A DNA stretch of 29,339 nt. It comes from a virus. The notes beneath the pieces are model-generated. The model was not told the DNA's origin. It was given only the letters and a program-made list of their open reading frames with translations, and ran no database searches. Below are positions 6,176 through 12,309 of the stretch, in pieces. The DNA is taken from positions 1 to 29,339 of IMG/VR virus record IMGVR_UViG_3300027777_000109, one strand, 5' to 3'. Position 1 is the stretch's first letter. Each line of letters starts with the position of its first letter. Made by a program: the position numbers and the translations under genes.

Positions 6176-6203
6176 TTGACACGTTCCGACATTGGTATAA
6201 AAT
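6176..6203 (+). promoter_or_regulatory. Sigma70-type promoter for the plus-strand early operon
   Basis: A perfect consensus -35 TTGACA (6176-6181) is followed after 16 bases by TAAAAT (6198-6203), which overlaps TATAAA (6196-6201). It lies about 30 bases upstream of the ATG at 6230, whose Shine-Dalgarno sequence is AGGAG. It is the strongest plus-strand promoter seen and would drive the genes from 6230 to 10057. The strong -35 suggests host polymerase acting immediately after infection. Confidence 0.75.
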
Positions 6204-6229
6204 GACTACATCAACACAGGAGATACAAA

Positions 6230-6436
6230 ATGAAAACAGAACAAATCTTAGCAGACCTTACAGCAGAATTAAAAGCTGATAATGATAAAGCAGAACTTAA
6301 AGCTGCGTTACGTGCAATTAATGAACAGTATATTAACAGTCAAGTTTACAAAATAGCAAAGGCAACACCAACAGTATGTTTTGATCGTGTAAACGATCGT
6401 ATTGGTTTGACACAAAACGGCAAGACTAAATTTTAA
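6230..6436 (+). CDS. Hypothetical early protein (68 aa)
   Basis: This is the first gene after the plus-strand promoter, with AGGAG upstream of the ATG. It begins MKTEQILADLTAELKADNDK, a long charged helix rich in Lys, Glu, Ala and Asp, and ends VNDRIGLTQNGKTKF, probably a short beta hairpin. I do not recognise a family. As the promoter-proximal early gene it may be a highly expressed host-takeover or regulatory protein, but that is inferred from position only. Confidence 0.75.
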   Translation: MKTEQILADLTAELKADNDKAELKAALRAINEQYINSQVYKIAKATPTVCFDRVNDRIGLTQNGKTKF

Positions 6437-6446
6437 GGAGATGATG

Positions 6447-6545
6447 ATGTTAGATAATATCGCAATATTAGCTTTAGGTGGTGCAGTAGTATTAGTAATA
6501 TTTGTAATTTTTGAATTGATAGCGAAGTGGAGGAACTGGAAATGA
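6447..6545 (+). CDS. Single-span membrane micro-protein (32 aa)
   Basis: A 32-codon frame begins MLDNIAILAL and has a hydrophobic core (residues 4-25, including GGAVVLVIFVIF) and a basic end (AKWRNWK). This predicts one membrane span with the C-terminus inside. AGGAG lies six bases before this ATG; two further ATGs immediately upstream are in frame. Its stop overlaps the next gene's start (ATGA). Function unknown; membrane micro-proteins are common in phage early operons. Confidence 0.6.
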   Translation: MLDNIAILALGGAVVLVIFVIFELIAKWRNWK

Positions 6546-6829
6546 GTTTAAGTTCATATGAAGACATGGTAGACGAATATCTACATAACGAAATTGAAGA
6601 AGCTGCCTGGGAAGATAATTTTGTTTGGAATTTACTTAAAGACGAATACGTTGATGAAAAAATAACCAAAGAAAAATTGGCTATAATGTTTAAAGCTTAT
6701 TGTCGTGTTTATAGCAGCTCTGGCGCTAGTAAAGAAAATGCAGAAAAAGATTTATTGCTAATGACCAAATCTTTAATGAAAGATATGTATCAAGAAGCTT
6801 ATCATATTTGCAACGAAAGGAATGTGTAA
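6542..6829 (+). CDS. Acidic helical hypothetical protein (95 aa)
   Basis: The start at 6542 is preceded by GGAGG and overlaps the previous stop; an in-frame GTG at 6527 is less likely. The protein begins MSLSSYEDMVDEYLHNEIEE and is mostly helical and acidic, ending YHICNERNV. A central part (KEKLAIMFKAYCRVYSSSGA) is more hydrophobic. No family recognised. It belongs to the coupled series of small early genes ahead of the ERF gene. Confidence 0.7.
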   Translation: MSLSSYEDMVDEYLHNEIEEAAWEDNFVWNLLKDEYVDEKITKEKLAIMFKAYCRVYSSSGASKENAEKDLLLMTKSLMKDMYQEAYHICNERNV

Positions 6830-6831
6830 TC

Positions 6832-7020
6832 ATGCCTAATTTAATTTTAGATAAAGAAGAAGCTGAATTGCTAGACAAAGTAGATTGGGATAAAACAATG
6901 GAAAAACACCAAGACAAGTTTAGCGATTTTATTAGAGGTGAAAAAGGTTGGAGTATTATGGATTTAGAATCAATGTTTGTATTAGAACATTTAACTGATG
7001 ATGAAATTATTTGGAGTTAA
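6832..7020 (+). CDS. Acidic hypothetical protein (62 aa)
   Basis: The ATG at 6832 follows AAGGAATGTGTAATC, two bases after the previous stop; an earlier in-frame ATG at 6808 lies within that gene. It begins MPNLILDKEEAELLDKVDWD and ends EHLTDDEIIWS, is highly acidic and predicted helical. Such acidic small proteins can be nucleic-acid mimics, but nothing specific supports that here. Confidence 0.65.
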   Translation: MPNLILDKEEAELLDKVDWDKTMEKHQDKFSDFIRGEKGWSIMDLESMFVLEHLTDDEIIWS

Positions 7021-7022
7021 TC

Positions 7023-7088
7023 ATGTGCCAACAACAATTTGAAGCTGAAGTAATGGACGAACTTAAACAACAGGAGCAAGGCAAGTGA
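7023..7088 (+). CDS. Very small acidic/Gln-rich peptide (21 aa)
   Basis: A 21-codon frame begins MCQQQFEAEVMDELKQQ and lies two bases after the previous stop. Its own stop overlaps the GTG start of the helix-turn-helix gene at 7085. It may be a true micro-protein or a leader that couples translation to the next gene. Evidence is limited to its placement and the stop/start overlap. Confidence 0.4.
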   Translation: MCQQQFEAEVMDELKQQEQGK

Positions 7089-7231
7089 GTGAACAATTAT
7101 ATAGCGTTGAGGAAATTGCAGCGCAGATGAAAAAGTCAACCAGGTGGGTTCGCAAACTTTGCTTGACTGGTAAACTTAATGCAGTTAAGGTAGCTAATTC
7201 TTGGATCATATTAGAAAGGTGGAGTAAATGA
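7085..7231 (+). CDS. Small helix-turn-helix DNA-binding protein, MerR/excisionase-like (48 aa)
   Basis: Reading from GTG at 7085, the protein is a nearly complete helix_turn_helix_17-type domain: YSVEEIAAQMKKSTRWVRKL gives helix-turn-helix, then GKLNAVKVANSWIILERW gives the wing and the end. Small phage proteins of this type act as excisionases, Cox-like or MerR-like regulators. No integrase is in the window, so a regulatory role is as likely as excision. GGAG lies upstream within the previous gene and the stop overlaps the next ATG (ATGA). Confidence 0.75.
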   Translation: MSEQLYSVEEIAAQMKKSTRWVRKLCLTGKLNAVKVANSWIILERWSK

Positions 7232-7455
7232 TTACACATTTAAATTTGGAGGATGGGGTAACGCTTGAGGTGGAGTTTGATTATGAAGAACCAACTTACG
7301 CATACTTTGGGGATTTAGAAGCATTGACTGAGTCTGTGGCTAGGGCTAAAAAGGCTTTGTTTTTAGGGGTGGATGTGTTACCATTAATCAAAGCGTTAGG
7401 CCTTTACAATGAGCTTAACTTGATTATTGTAGCCAATATGGGGGCGTTAGAATGA
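7228..7455 (+). CDS. Hypothetical early protein (75 aa)
   Basis: It starts MITHLNLEDGVTLEVEFDYE and ends ELNLIIVANMGALE; both ends overlap neighbours through ATGA. An N-terminal beta hairpin region is followed by a helix (ALTESVARAKKALFLG). No family is recognised. Its position between a DNA-binding protein and the ERF gene suggests a role in early DNA metabolism, but nothing in the sequence is specific. Confidence 0.7.
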   Translation: MITHLNLEDGVTLEVEFDYEEPTYAYFGDLEALTESVARAKKALFLGVDVLPLIKALGLYNELNLIIVANMGALE

Positions 7456-7523
7456 GTAAAGAATATTATGAGGCATTGATGAAACTACATGGTCAAATTA
7501 AAGATTTTTGGGGTAAAAAATGA
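7452..7523 (+). CDS. Micro-protein upstream of ERF (23 aa)
   Basis: A 23-codon frame, MSKEYYEALMKLHGQIKDFW plus GKK, overlaps the previous stop and the ERF start, both by ATGA. It fills the 64 bases between these genes exactly, which supports translation through coupling. It is a short amphipathic helix with aromatic residues. It could be only a coupling leader for ERF. Confidence 0.5.
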   Translation: MSKEYYEALMKLHGQIKDFWGKK

Positions 7524-8152
7524 GCAATGTATATACAAAATTAATGACTGCTAGGTTAAAGCTACAAAATAGCAAACTTGAAAAGTCAGGTCACAATAAA
7601 TTTGCTGGTTATAAATATTTTGAACTTGGTGATTTTTTGCCAACAGTACAAAACATTTTTAATGACTTGGGTTTGTGTGGTGTTGTATCTTATACGGCAG
7701 AACTTGCAACGCTTACTATTACAGATGGAACTGATAGTATTGTTATTACAAGCCCTATGGGTAGCGCAGCGTTAAAAGGTTGCCATGAAGTGCAAAATGT
7801 AGGTGCAGTAGAAACATATCAACGTAGATATTTATGGGTAACAGCTATGGAAATTGTAGAACATGATGTATTAGATGCAACCACAGGGACGGACAAAGGT
7901 GCGCCTGCAAAAAAGCCTAACGTTGTAGAGCCACCAAAAGAATCTATTACTCCAATGGCTGGGGCGTTAGATGGCTTTACAACAAATGAGTTGGATTCAT
8001 TTGCAAGAATAGCAGAGGAAGTTACATACTTTGTTAATAATGATGATGTGCCAAGTGCAAAAAATGCAGTAGTAGGACTTTCTAACGATGAACAAAAAGC
8101 TGTATGGGCATTGTTAGAATCACATATTCGTAGTAAATATAAAAAAGGATAA
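7520..8152 (+). CDS. erf: ERF-family single-strand annealing protein (210 aa)
   Basis: ERF proteins (P22 Erf) anneal complementary strands and help circularise or recombine phage genomes. Residues 1-125 match the family: KLMTARLKLQNSKLEKSGHN, then KFAGYKYFELGDFLP (typical 'f.yy.l..i'), and VGAVETYQRRYLWVTAM (95-110), the conserved TYxRRY motif. The C-terminal part (125-210) is a variable linker and a helical end. It is followed directly by the SSB gene, as expected for a phage recombination pair. Length fits the family. Confidence 0.92.
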   Translation: MSNVYTKLMTARLKLQNSKLEKSGHNKFAGYKYFELGDFLPTVQNIFNDLGLCGVVSYTAELATLTITDGTDSIVITSPMGSAALKGCHEVQNVGAVETYQRRYLWVTAMEIVEHDVLDATTGTDKGAPAKKPNVVEPPKESITPMAGALDGFTTNELDSFARIAEEVTYFVNNDDVPSAKNAVVGLSNDEQKAVWALLESHIRSKYKKG

Positions 8153-8155
8153 ATC

Positions 8156-8428
8156 ATGGCTGAGAAAAAAATATACTTAGATTCAGGTTTTACTAACACG
8201 GTTAAAAAGACGTCTGACAAATCACCAGACTATCGCATTAACATTACGCTAGGGGTAGATACCATTGACGCTATTATTGCAAGTGGTGGCAAGCTACAGC
8301 TATCCGGATGGAAAGCTAATTATGGCAAAGGCGATACTGTAAGCTGGAAGGCTTCAGCAGATATTTTTGTACCAAAGACAACAGATGCTAAGGACTTATC
8401 TGACGTAGACTCAGACATTCCTTTTTAA
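8156..8428 (+). CDS. ssb: Single-stranded DNA-binding protein (90 aa)
   Basis: The C-terminus DVDSDIPF is the acidic SSB tail that recruits replication and recombination partners. The body contains an OB-like pattern: YRINITLGVDTIDAIIASGG, LQLSGWKANYGKGDTVSWKA and SADIFVP. At 90 aa it is shorter than bacterial SSB (about 175), as in compact phage versions. AAAGGA precedes the ATG, four bases after ERF. It would coat ssDNA for the ERF and NinB pathway. Confidence 0.85.
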   Translation: MAEKKIYLDSGFTNTVKKTSDKSPDYRINITLGVDTIDAIIASGGKLQLSGWKANYGKGDTVSWKASADIFVPKTTDAKDLSDVDSDIPF

Positions 8429-8520
8429 AATCAATGGGGGAAAGCACACTCTGTTATTGACTGAACAGAACTCAATATATTGTGATTATTATATGAACCG
8501 TGTGAGTACCCCACCATTTT
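8427..8520 (+). ncRNA. Structured intergenic element, candidate cis-acting RNA
   Basis: The 103-base gap after SSB can fold as follows. AATGGGGG (8433-8440) pairs with CCC-A-CCATT (8510-8518, one bulged A). CACAC (8445-8449) pairs with GTGTG (8500-8504). TCTGTT (8450-8455) forms a hairpin with AACAGA (8464-8469). CAATATATTG (8473-8482) is self-complementary. The element ends just before the AGGAG Shine-Dalgarno sequence of the gene at 8532. A weak promoter (TTGACT 8457-8462, TGTGAT 8481-8486) could share the site. This is a manual fold, not an energy calculation. Confidence 0.45.
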
Positions 8521-8531
8521 AGGAGCTTGAT

Positions 8532-8684
8532 ATGAATGACCAACAGATCAAATACATTATGCAGCGTGTCCAAGAGTGGGAATCAAAGATACGTGATACT
8601 GACGTGCAATACGATACAGAACTAGAGAATAAGCTAGTGCAGACGATTGAGCATGGTGAAGCCATTGTCGTGGAGGCAAAATGA
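8532..8684 (+). CDS. Small helical hypothetical protein (50 aa)
   Basis: A 50-codon frame begins MNDQQIKYIMQRVQEWESKI and ends AIVVEAK, with AGGAG seven bases upstream. It follows the structured element at 8427-8520 and overlaps the next ATG (ATGA). It is predicted to be one or two helices. No family recognised. Its expression may be governed by the upstream structure. Confidence 0.65.
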   Translation: MNDQQIKYIMQRVQEWESKIRDTDVQYDTELENKLVQTIEHGEAIVVEAK

Positions 8685-8929
8685 AGATTGAATTTACAGC
8701 AGATGATAACGACTTATTATATGATGTGCTAAACGCAATGTTTATAGCACAATTAAAAAGCCAATTAAAGCTTACTAGGGAAGATATTGAAACTGCCTGG
8801 AATGATGAAGATCGAGATGCAGCACAAGGTGTCATTAATGCTTGCTTGTGCTTGCTTGCTTATTACACAACTCAAAAAGAGTTTAATGATTTCATTGATG
8901 ATGAAGAGCTTATACCTTTAGGAGATTAA
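8681..8929 (+). CDS. Acidic helical hypothetical protein (82 aa)
   Basis: It begins MKIEFTADDNDLLYDVLNAM and ends DFIDDEELIPLGD. It is strongly acidic, with a central amphipathic part (GVINACLCLLAYYTTQKEF). The start overlaps the previous stop (ATGA). No family is recognised; the composition suits a small soluble helical bundle. Confidence 0.7.
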   Translation: MKIEFTADDNDLLYDVLNAMFIAQLKSQLKLTREDIETAWNDEDRDAAQGVINACLCLLAYYTTQKEFNDFIDDEELIPLGD

Positions 8930-8930
8930 A

Positions 8931-9017
8931 ATGAAACTAGAATTGTTTTGGTTAATTTATTGGGGATGTGTCATTGGATTTTTTGTATTGATCTGGGCGA
9001 TTGTGAATAGAAAATGA
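8931..9017 (+). CDS. Single-span membrane micro-protein (28 aa)
   Basis: A 28-codon frame, MKLELFWLIYWGCVIGFFVL then IWAIVNRK, is one hydrophobic span ending in a basic tail. GGAG lies upstream of the ATG at 8931 and the stop overlaps the next ATG (ATGA). It is the second of three such membrane peptides in this operon (also 6447-6545 and 9736-9855). Function unknown. Confidence 0.6.
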   Translation: MKLELFWLIYWGCVIGFFVLIWAIVNRK

Positions 9018-9235
9018 CTAAAGACGATTATGTATTGATATGTAAAAGATGTGGTGATGATTTAGGGATTGAATATGTGCCTGATGAACAACAAGAGCCT
9101 TATGCTTATGCGTATATAAGAGAAGATGGGGTTGGTCAGCTTTGTTGGGCTAAAAGGGATGCCAGCCTATTTAAAGACTTGCTGGATGGATGGAAAGAAA
9201 TTCCGCTTTATACAAAGGAAAAGAATCATGAGTGA
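9014..9235 (+). CDS. Small CxxC hypothetical protein (73 aa)
   Basis: It begins MTKDDYVLICKRCGDDLGIE. The CKRC pair and a later single Cys (GQLCWAKRD) could bind a metal, but a full zinc ribbon is not complete. The C-terminus is DLLDGWKEIPLYTKEKNHE. The start overlaps the membrane peptide's stop. 'WKEIPLYT' endings occur in many small phage proteins with tryptophan-rich ends; function unknown. Confidence 0.7.
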   Translation: MTKDDYVLICKRCGDDLGIEYVPDEQQEPYAYAYIREDGVGQLCWAKRDASLFKDLLDGWKEIPLYTKEKNHE

Positions 9236-9530
9236 ATTTAAAGTAAATGAGTTTGATTTTGAAGTCATTAGGGTTGAGGAATATGAAGATGGTTCTGCCG
9301 ATTTGGAAGTACACATGAGTGAAGAGTCTAAACGATTTTTAATTAACTATGCGTTTTTAGACATTATCAAGAAAGCAGCAAGTCAGTTTGAGGAGCATTT
9401 TAGTGATAACGTTCAAACCATACAAGTTCCCGACAGGCCGACTGAATTTAATTGGTCGTATGAGAAGGGTGCGGAGATCAAGCAAAATGTCAACAAGGGC
9501 GATTCAAAAATGGATGAAACGGAGAAATAA
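9228..9530 (+). CDS. Hypothetical early protein (100 aa)
   Basis: The start at 9228 has AAAGGAAAAG upstream; a longer in-frame version from 9126 lies inside the previous gene and is rejected. It begins MSEFKVNEFDFEVIRVEEYE, continues as a short beta/alpha domain (GSADLEVHMSEESKRFLINY) and ends in a charged tail. No family recognised. Confidence 0.7.
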   Translation: MSEFKVNEFDFEVIRVEEYEDGSADLEVHMSEESKRFLINYAFLDIIKKAASQFEEHFSDNVQTIQVPDRPTEFNWSYEKGAEIKQNVNKGDSKMDETEK

Positions 9531-9752
9531 ATGGAAATGCTAGAGGAAAAGTATTTAGAAACGCTAGGACGCAATATATTGTTGCAGCTTGAGCTTAACA
9601 AAGATATCACAGCGTTGGAGTTGGGTAGCTATGCTTGGTTAGTAGCTAACTTTGTGCAGGGTGAACAGGATAGGGATTCTATTAACGATCTAGAGTGGAA
9701 TGAAGGCAGAATGGATATAATCGGGCAAAATGGAAATGTGGGCTATGATTAA
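9531..9752 (+). CDS. Hypothetical early protein (73 aa)
   Basis: It begins MEMLEEKYLETLGRNILLQL and ends DIIGQNGNVGYD, with GGAG upstream of an ATG that directly follows the preceding stop. The middle (ALELGSYAWLVANFVQGEQD) looks like a helix-turn-helix-sized pair of helices, but no motif is convincing. The last bases overlap the membrane peptide gene at 9736. Confidence 0.65.
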   Translation: MEMLEEKYLETLGRNILLQLELNKDITALELGSYAWLVANFVQGEQDRDSINDLEWNEGRMDIIGQNGNVGYD

Positions 9753-9855
9753 ACTAGTAATTGACTATTTGTTGTGTTACGCCAGCGCCTTTGCACTAGG
9801 ATTCTTTTGTGCATTAATGCTGGCGTATGTTTACATAAAACTTACTTATCCATAA
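9736..9855 (+). CDS. Single-span membrane peptide (39 aa)
   Basis: A 39-codon frame begins MWAMIKLVIDYLLCYASAF and ends with MLAYVYIKLTYP, forming one long hydrophobic segment with small residues. A second in-frame ATG at 9745 is an alternative start. It overlaps the end of the preceding gene by 17 bases. Function unknown; the Shine-Dalgarno sequence is weak, so translation may depend on coupling. Confidence 0.5.
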   Translation: MWAMIKLVIDYLLCYASAFALGFFCALMLAYVYIKLTYP

Positions 9856-9871
9856 AAAAATAGGAAATATA

Positions 9872-10057
9872 ATGAAAACAATAGTTAATACAGATGTAAA
9901 AATTCCAAAAAAAATGTTAGATGCACTTACATTATTTGAAACATATTGTGTAGCTAATATGAAAAAAGAAACTACTGAAGACGAAGTAAAATCTTTTTTG
10001 GAAAGTTTGTTTAGTAAAGGATTTGCTAATAAATTTAAATCAGAATATTTATATTAA
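9872..10057 (+). CDS. Last gene of the plus-strand early operon, hypothetical (61 aa)
   Basis: It begins MKTIVNTDVKIPKKMLDALT and ends SKGFANKFKSEYLY, with AGGAAA upstream of the ATG. It is helical and basic at the end. The stop (TAA, 10055-10057) overlaps the stop of the convergent late gene on the other strand. No family recognised; there is no terminator after it. Confidence 0.7.
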   Translation: MKTIVNTDVKIPKKMLDALTLFETYCVANMKKETTEDEVKSFLESLFSKGFANKFKSEYLY

Positions 10058-11238
10058 TAGCCTAAAGCTTTTAACATATCTGCAGTTAATATTCCAGCGT
10101 AAGGTTTCATTTGCAAAGCTCTAATATCTTGTTGAGATGGATTTCTAGGATCAATAATTCCACGAGATTCAGCAGCATTAGGAAGCAATTGGAATGCAGA
10201 TAAATCTTTATCCAAAACTCCCAATCCTTGCCCTGGAACTCCTTTTGGATATGCTTTGTGTCCTGAACTTTGAATCATAGGTAAATCAGGAAATATTTGT
10301 CCTACATTTTGCAATCCAGAATCAGCCCCCATTAATTGGGATGGATCTGCCACAGCCAATCTTGCTTCTCCAATACTTAATCCACCCTCATTTCTGTATT
10401 TTTTATCAAGCATATTTTTTAATGCTTTTCGTGTTTGGTCCGAAGCATTCCTAAATTGGTCTATTCCTTCTTCAGAACCCATGCCTTTAAAATTTGGAAT
10501 AAAAGCTTTTATATCAGAATTAACATCTCTTTGAGCCGCCCTTCCCATGTTATTGTTCATATAACGAAGCATTGTTTCGCCTGTCATATTTGCAAAATCA
10601 CCGCCAGTTGGAGCCATTCGCCAAGGCATATATAATGGATTTTTCCCTGTAATATCTTTTAGCATTTGAGCATTTTTAATAATTGCATTAGATGGTGCTT
10701 TAGCTGAAGCCCATACTTGCCCTGGATTATTAAACATATAATTTTGGCCACCTTGCAAATCAACCCCAATAGGGACATCATTTATTGAATGCAATTGACC
10801 TACATTAGTTCTATCAGACATAGAAGTAATAAATGGATAGCCTTCGTAATCTGCAAGAGAAACTTTATTTTGAGCATGCTCTGGAACATCTACTTTTGTG
10901 GTTAAATTATTTAATCTTTGTTGTTCTAATTTTCTAGGATCAAATCTAGGATCAAATCCTAAATCTCCCATTTTTACTTCTTTTATAACTCCTCCTAATG
11001 AGGGGATAAAAGGCAATAATCCAACACCATTTAACAATGCACTAGCATATTTTTTATTCTTAACGTCATTAACTGCTTGTATACCTGATTGAATATCACC
11101 ACTAATAGGCATAAATGAATTAACAAACTGACCTGTTTCAGCTAAATCTACGTTAGGAATACCATTTTTAGTATACGGGTTTGTTTGGTTAGCCATTGGC
11201 ACTCGTAGTGCGTCTATAAGCTTTCTAACGTCTGCCAT
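10054..11238 (-). CDS. Large unknown protein at the end of the late operon, pretoxin-like N-terminus (394 aa)
   Basis: The N-terminus contains SGDIQSGIQAVNDVKNKKY and ALLNGVGLLPFIPSLGG. This pattern (helix, 'daykkgdy.gAaln..gllPfvP') is known from pretoxin-like segments of polymorphic toxins and phage polyvalent proteins. Residues of about 120-390 hold an uncharacterised domain with YEGYPFITSMSDRTNVGQL, VDLQGGQNYMFNNPGQVWAS and YMPWRMAPTGGDF, ending IRALQMKPYAGILTADMLKA. I recall similar blocks in internal proteins of aquatic phages but cannot name a function. It follows Rz (TAATG overlap) and is the last late gene. It may be an injected virion or effector protein. Confidence 0.7.
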   Translation of the reverse strand: MADVRKLIDALRVPMANQTNPYTKNGIPNVDLAETGQFVNSFMPISGDIQSGIQAVNDVKNKKYASALLNGVGLLPFIPSLGGVIKEVKMGDLGFDPRFDPRKLEQQRLNNLTTKVDVPEHAQNKVSLADYEGYPFITSMSDRTNVGQLHSINDVPIGVDLQGGQNYMFNNPGQVWASAKAPSNAIIKNAQMLKDITGKNPLYMPWRMAPTGGDFANMTGETMLRYMNNNMGRAAQRDVNSDIKAFIPNFKGMGSEEGIDQFRNASDQTRKALKNMLDKKYRNEGGLSIGEARLAVADPSQLMGADSGLQNVGQIFPDLPMIQSSGHKAYPKGVPGQGLGVLDKDLSAFQLLPNAAESRGIIDPRNPSQQDIRALQMKPYAGILTADMLKALGY

Positions 11239-11687
11239 TATTTCAACTCCAAGTTTTGTTTAATCCACTTTTGTAATTCTAACAATTGTAATACGTCATT
11301 AGCGCAGTCTACGGGCGAAGCTCCTTCGGCACTAGGTTCAACGCTTTTGGTTGTTCCATTAGCACCTTTGGCGGTGTCGGATAGGTCGGACACTTGACTG
11401 CTTGCGGGACTGACTGGCAACCACTTAACAGGACGATTAGAATAATAAGATTTAAGCGAGTCCACAGCATGAGCGTATTCCTTCGTAATATTTTCACTAA
11501 TAGTATGCTGATTCTTAACCAGCGCAGCATTTTTTTCTTCCTGTATGTGTGCATTAGCCTCTGTAAGCGATTTAAAGGTGTCATACGCCCGTTTTTCATG
11601 GCTATAACCCTCGTAGTATCCAAAGACAAAAATAATGGCCGTAGAGGCCACAATTACAATCTGCTTCCAATACATTGTCCAGATCAT
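11238..11687 (-). CDS. Rz: Inner-membrane spanin, Rz-like (149 aa)
   Basis: Rz forms the inner half of the spanin that fuses the two membranes in the last step of lysis. One N-terminal membrane span (QIVIVASTAIIFVFGYYEGY, about residues 8-27) is followed by a long periplasmic helix (HEKRAYDTFKSLTEANAHIQ onward) and a C-terminal region with one Cys. AAGGATACAAA gives its Shine-Dalgarno sequence inside the holin end. It contains the Rz1 gene in another frame (11309-11470), the classical nested arrangement, which confirms identity. Confidence 0.88.
   Translation of the reverse strand: MIWTMYWKQIVIVASTAIIFVFGYYEGYSHEKRAYDTFKSLTEANAHIQEEKNAALVKNQHTISENITKEYAHAVDSLKSYYSNRPVKWLPVSPASSQVSDLSDTAKGANGTTKSVEPSAEGASPVDCANDVLQLLELQKWIKQNLELK
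11309..11470 (-). CDS. Rz1: Outer-membrane spanin lipoprotein, Rz1-like, nested in Rz (53 aa)
   Basis: A frame shifted relative to Rz starts at ATG 11470, with AAGGA eight bases upstream. It encodes MLWTRLNLIILIVLLSGC, a lipoprotein signal with lipobox LSGC cleaved before Cys18. A short proline-rich mature part follows (CPTYPTPPKVLMEQPKALN). This is the standard Rz1 layout: lipid-anchored in the outer membrane and pairing with Rz. The upstream part of the open frame lacks a sensible start and is not needed. Confidence 0.88.
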   Translation of the reverse strand: MLWTRLNLIILIVLLSGCQSVPQAVKCPTYPTPPKVLMEQPKALNLVPKELRP

Positions 11688-11899
11688 TTTGTATCCTTCT
11701 TTAAGTACATTCCGCTTCCTGCTCCTGCCATAATAGAACCCAGACCAATACCAAAGTCGGTGAAGCTAAAAGTATGATTAGCAATAACGTGAGTGACGCT
11801 GCACCAAAAAAACACCAAAGTGCCAGTTGCCGCAATCGTTTTAACAAGACAATACGTTTCATTATTTGGCTCGGTTAGTAAATCTTTAAGAAATTTCAT
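11684..11899 (-). CDS. Putative holin (71 aa, two membrane spans)
   Basis: Hydrophobic segments at about residues 19-40 (KTIAATGTLVFFWCSVTHVI) and 46-65 (SFTDFGIGLGSIMAGAGSGM) predict two membrane spans, followed by a short charged tail (KKDTK). The size and place, between the lysozyme and Rz genes, fit a holin that forms the hole releasing lysozyme. GGAGGGG precedes the ATG. Its stop overlaps the Rz start. No single holin family is certain. Confidence 0.75.
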   Translation of the reverse strand: MKFLKDLLTEPNNETYCLVKTIAATGTLVFFWCSVTHVIANHTFSFTDFGIGLGSIMAGAGSGMYLKKDTK

Positions 11900-12309
11900 T
11901 ACCCCTCCTTAATCATTAACGAGAGGCGTTTAGCTCTTGCTCCTACTTGAGTAGCCCATTTAGATTTGAGCATTGATTCAGAAGCCTCTGTATATTTACC
12001 CTCTTTAATCAGTCCGAGAGTTGTAGCGAATCCTAGCAGTCCTTTTAAGCCTAAATTAAAACACATATTGGTTAATGCTCTTTGTCTTACGTCAGACAAT
12101 GTTAATACCCACGGCAAGGCACTTGTAAGCCCCGCAAACGCTTTATTTATATCATTTAATAGTAGGAGGTCAATCTCGTCATCTGAGAGTCCTACGTCAG
12201 TTAAATTGCGTCCTATGCCAATGGTCATTTTACCGACTGTATCAACATAGGGCTTGTTACGTTTACCTTCGTCTATCGTTAATTCTTGCTTTAATACGTC
12301 AATATTCAT
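11899..12309 (-). CDS. T4-lysozyme-like endolysin, GH24 (136 aa)
   Basis: It would cleave the glycan strands of peptidoglycan. The catalytic triad of T4 lysozyme (Glu11, Asp20, Thr26) is found as Glu14 (IDEG), Asp23 (YVDT) and Thr29 (KMTIGIG) with identical spacing. The stretch DEGKRNKPYVDTVGKMTIGI is typical of the family, as is RQRALTNMCFNLGLKGL. There is no signal peptide or membrane arrest segment, so a canonical holin should be needed. The start overlaps the upstream zinc-ribbon gene (ATGA). Confidence 0.93.
   Translation of the reverse strand: MNIDVLKQELTIDEGKRNKPYVDTVGKMTIGIGRNLTDVGLSDDEIDLLLLNDINKAFAGLTSALPWVLTLSDVRQRALTNMCFNLGLKGLLGFATTLGLIKEGKYTEASESMLKSKWATQVGARAKRLSLMIKEG

Noticed and set aside
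7819-8220. Minus-strand open frame across the ERF/SSB junction
   Set aside because: It is antisense to two well-supported genes and has no ribosome site.
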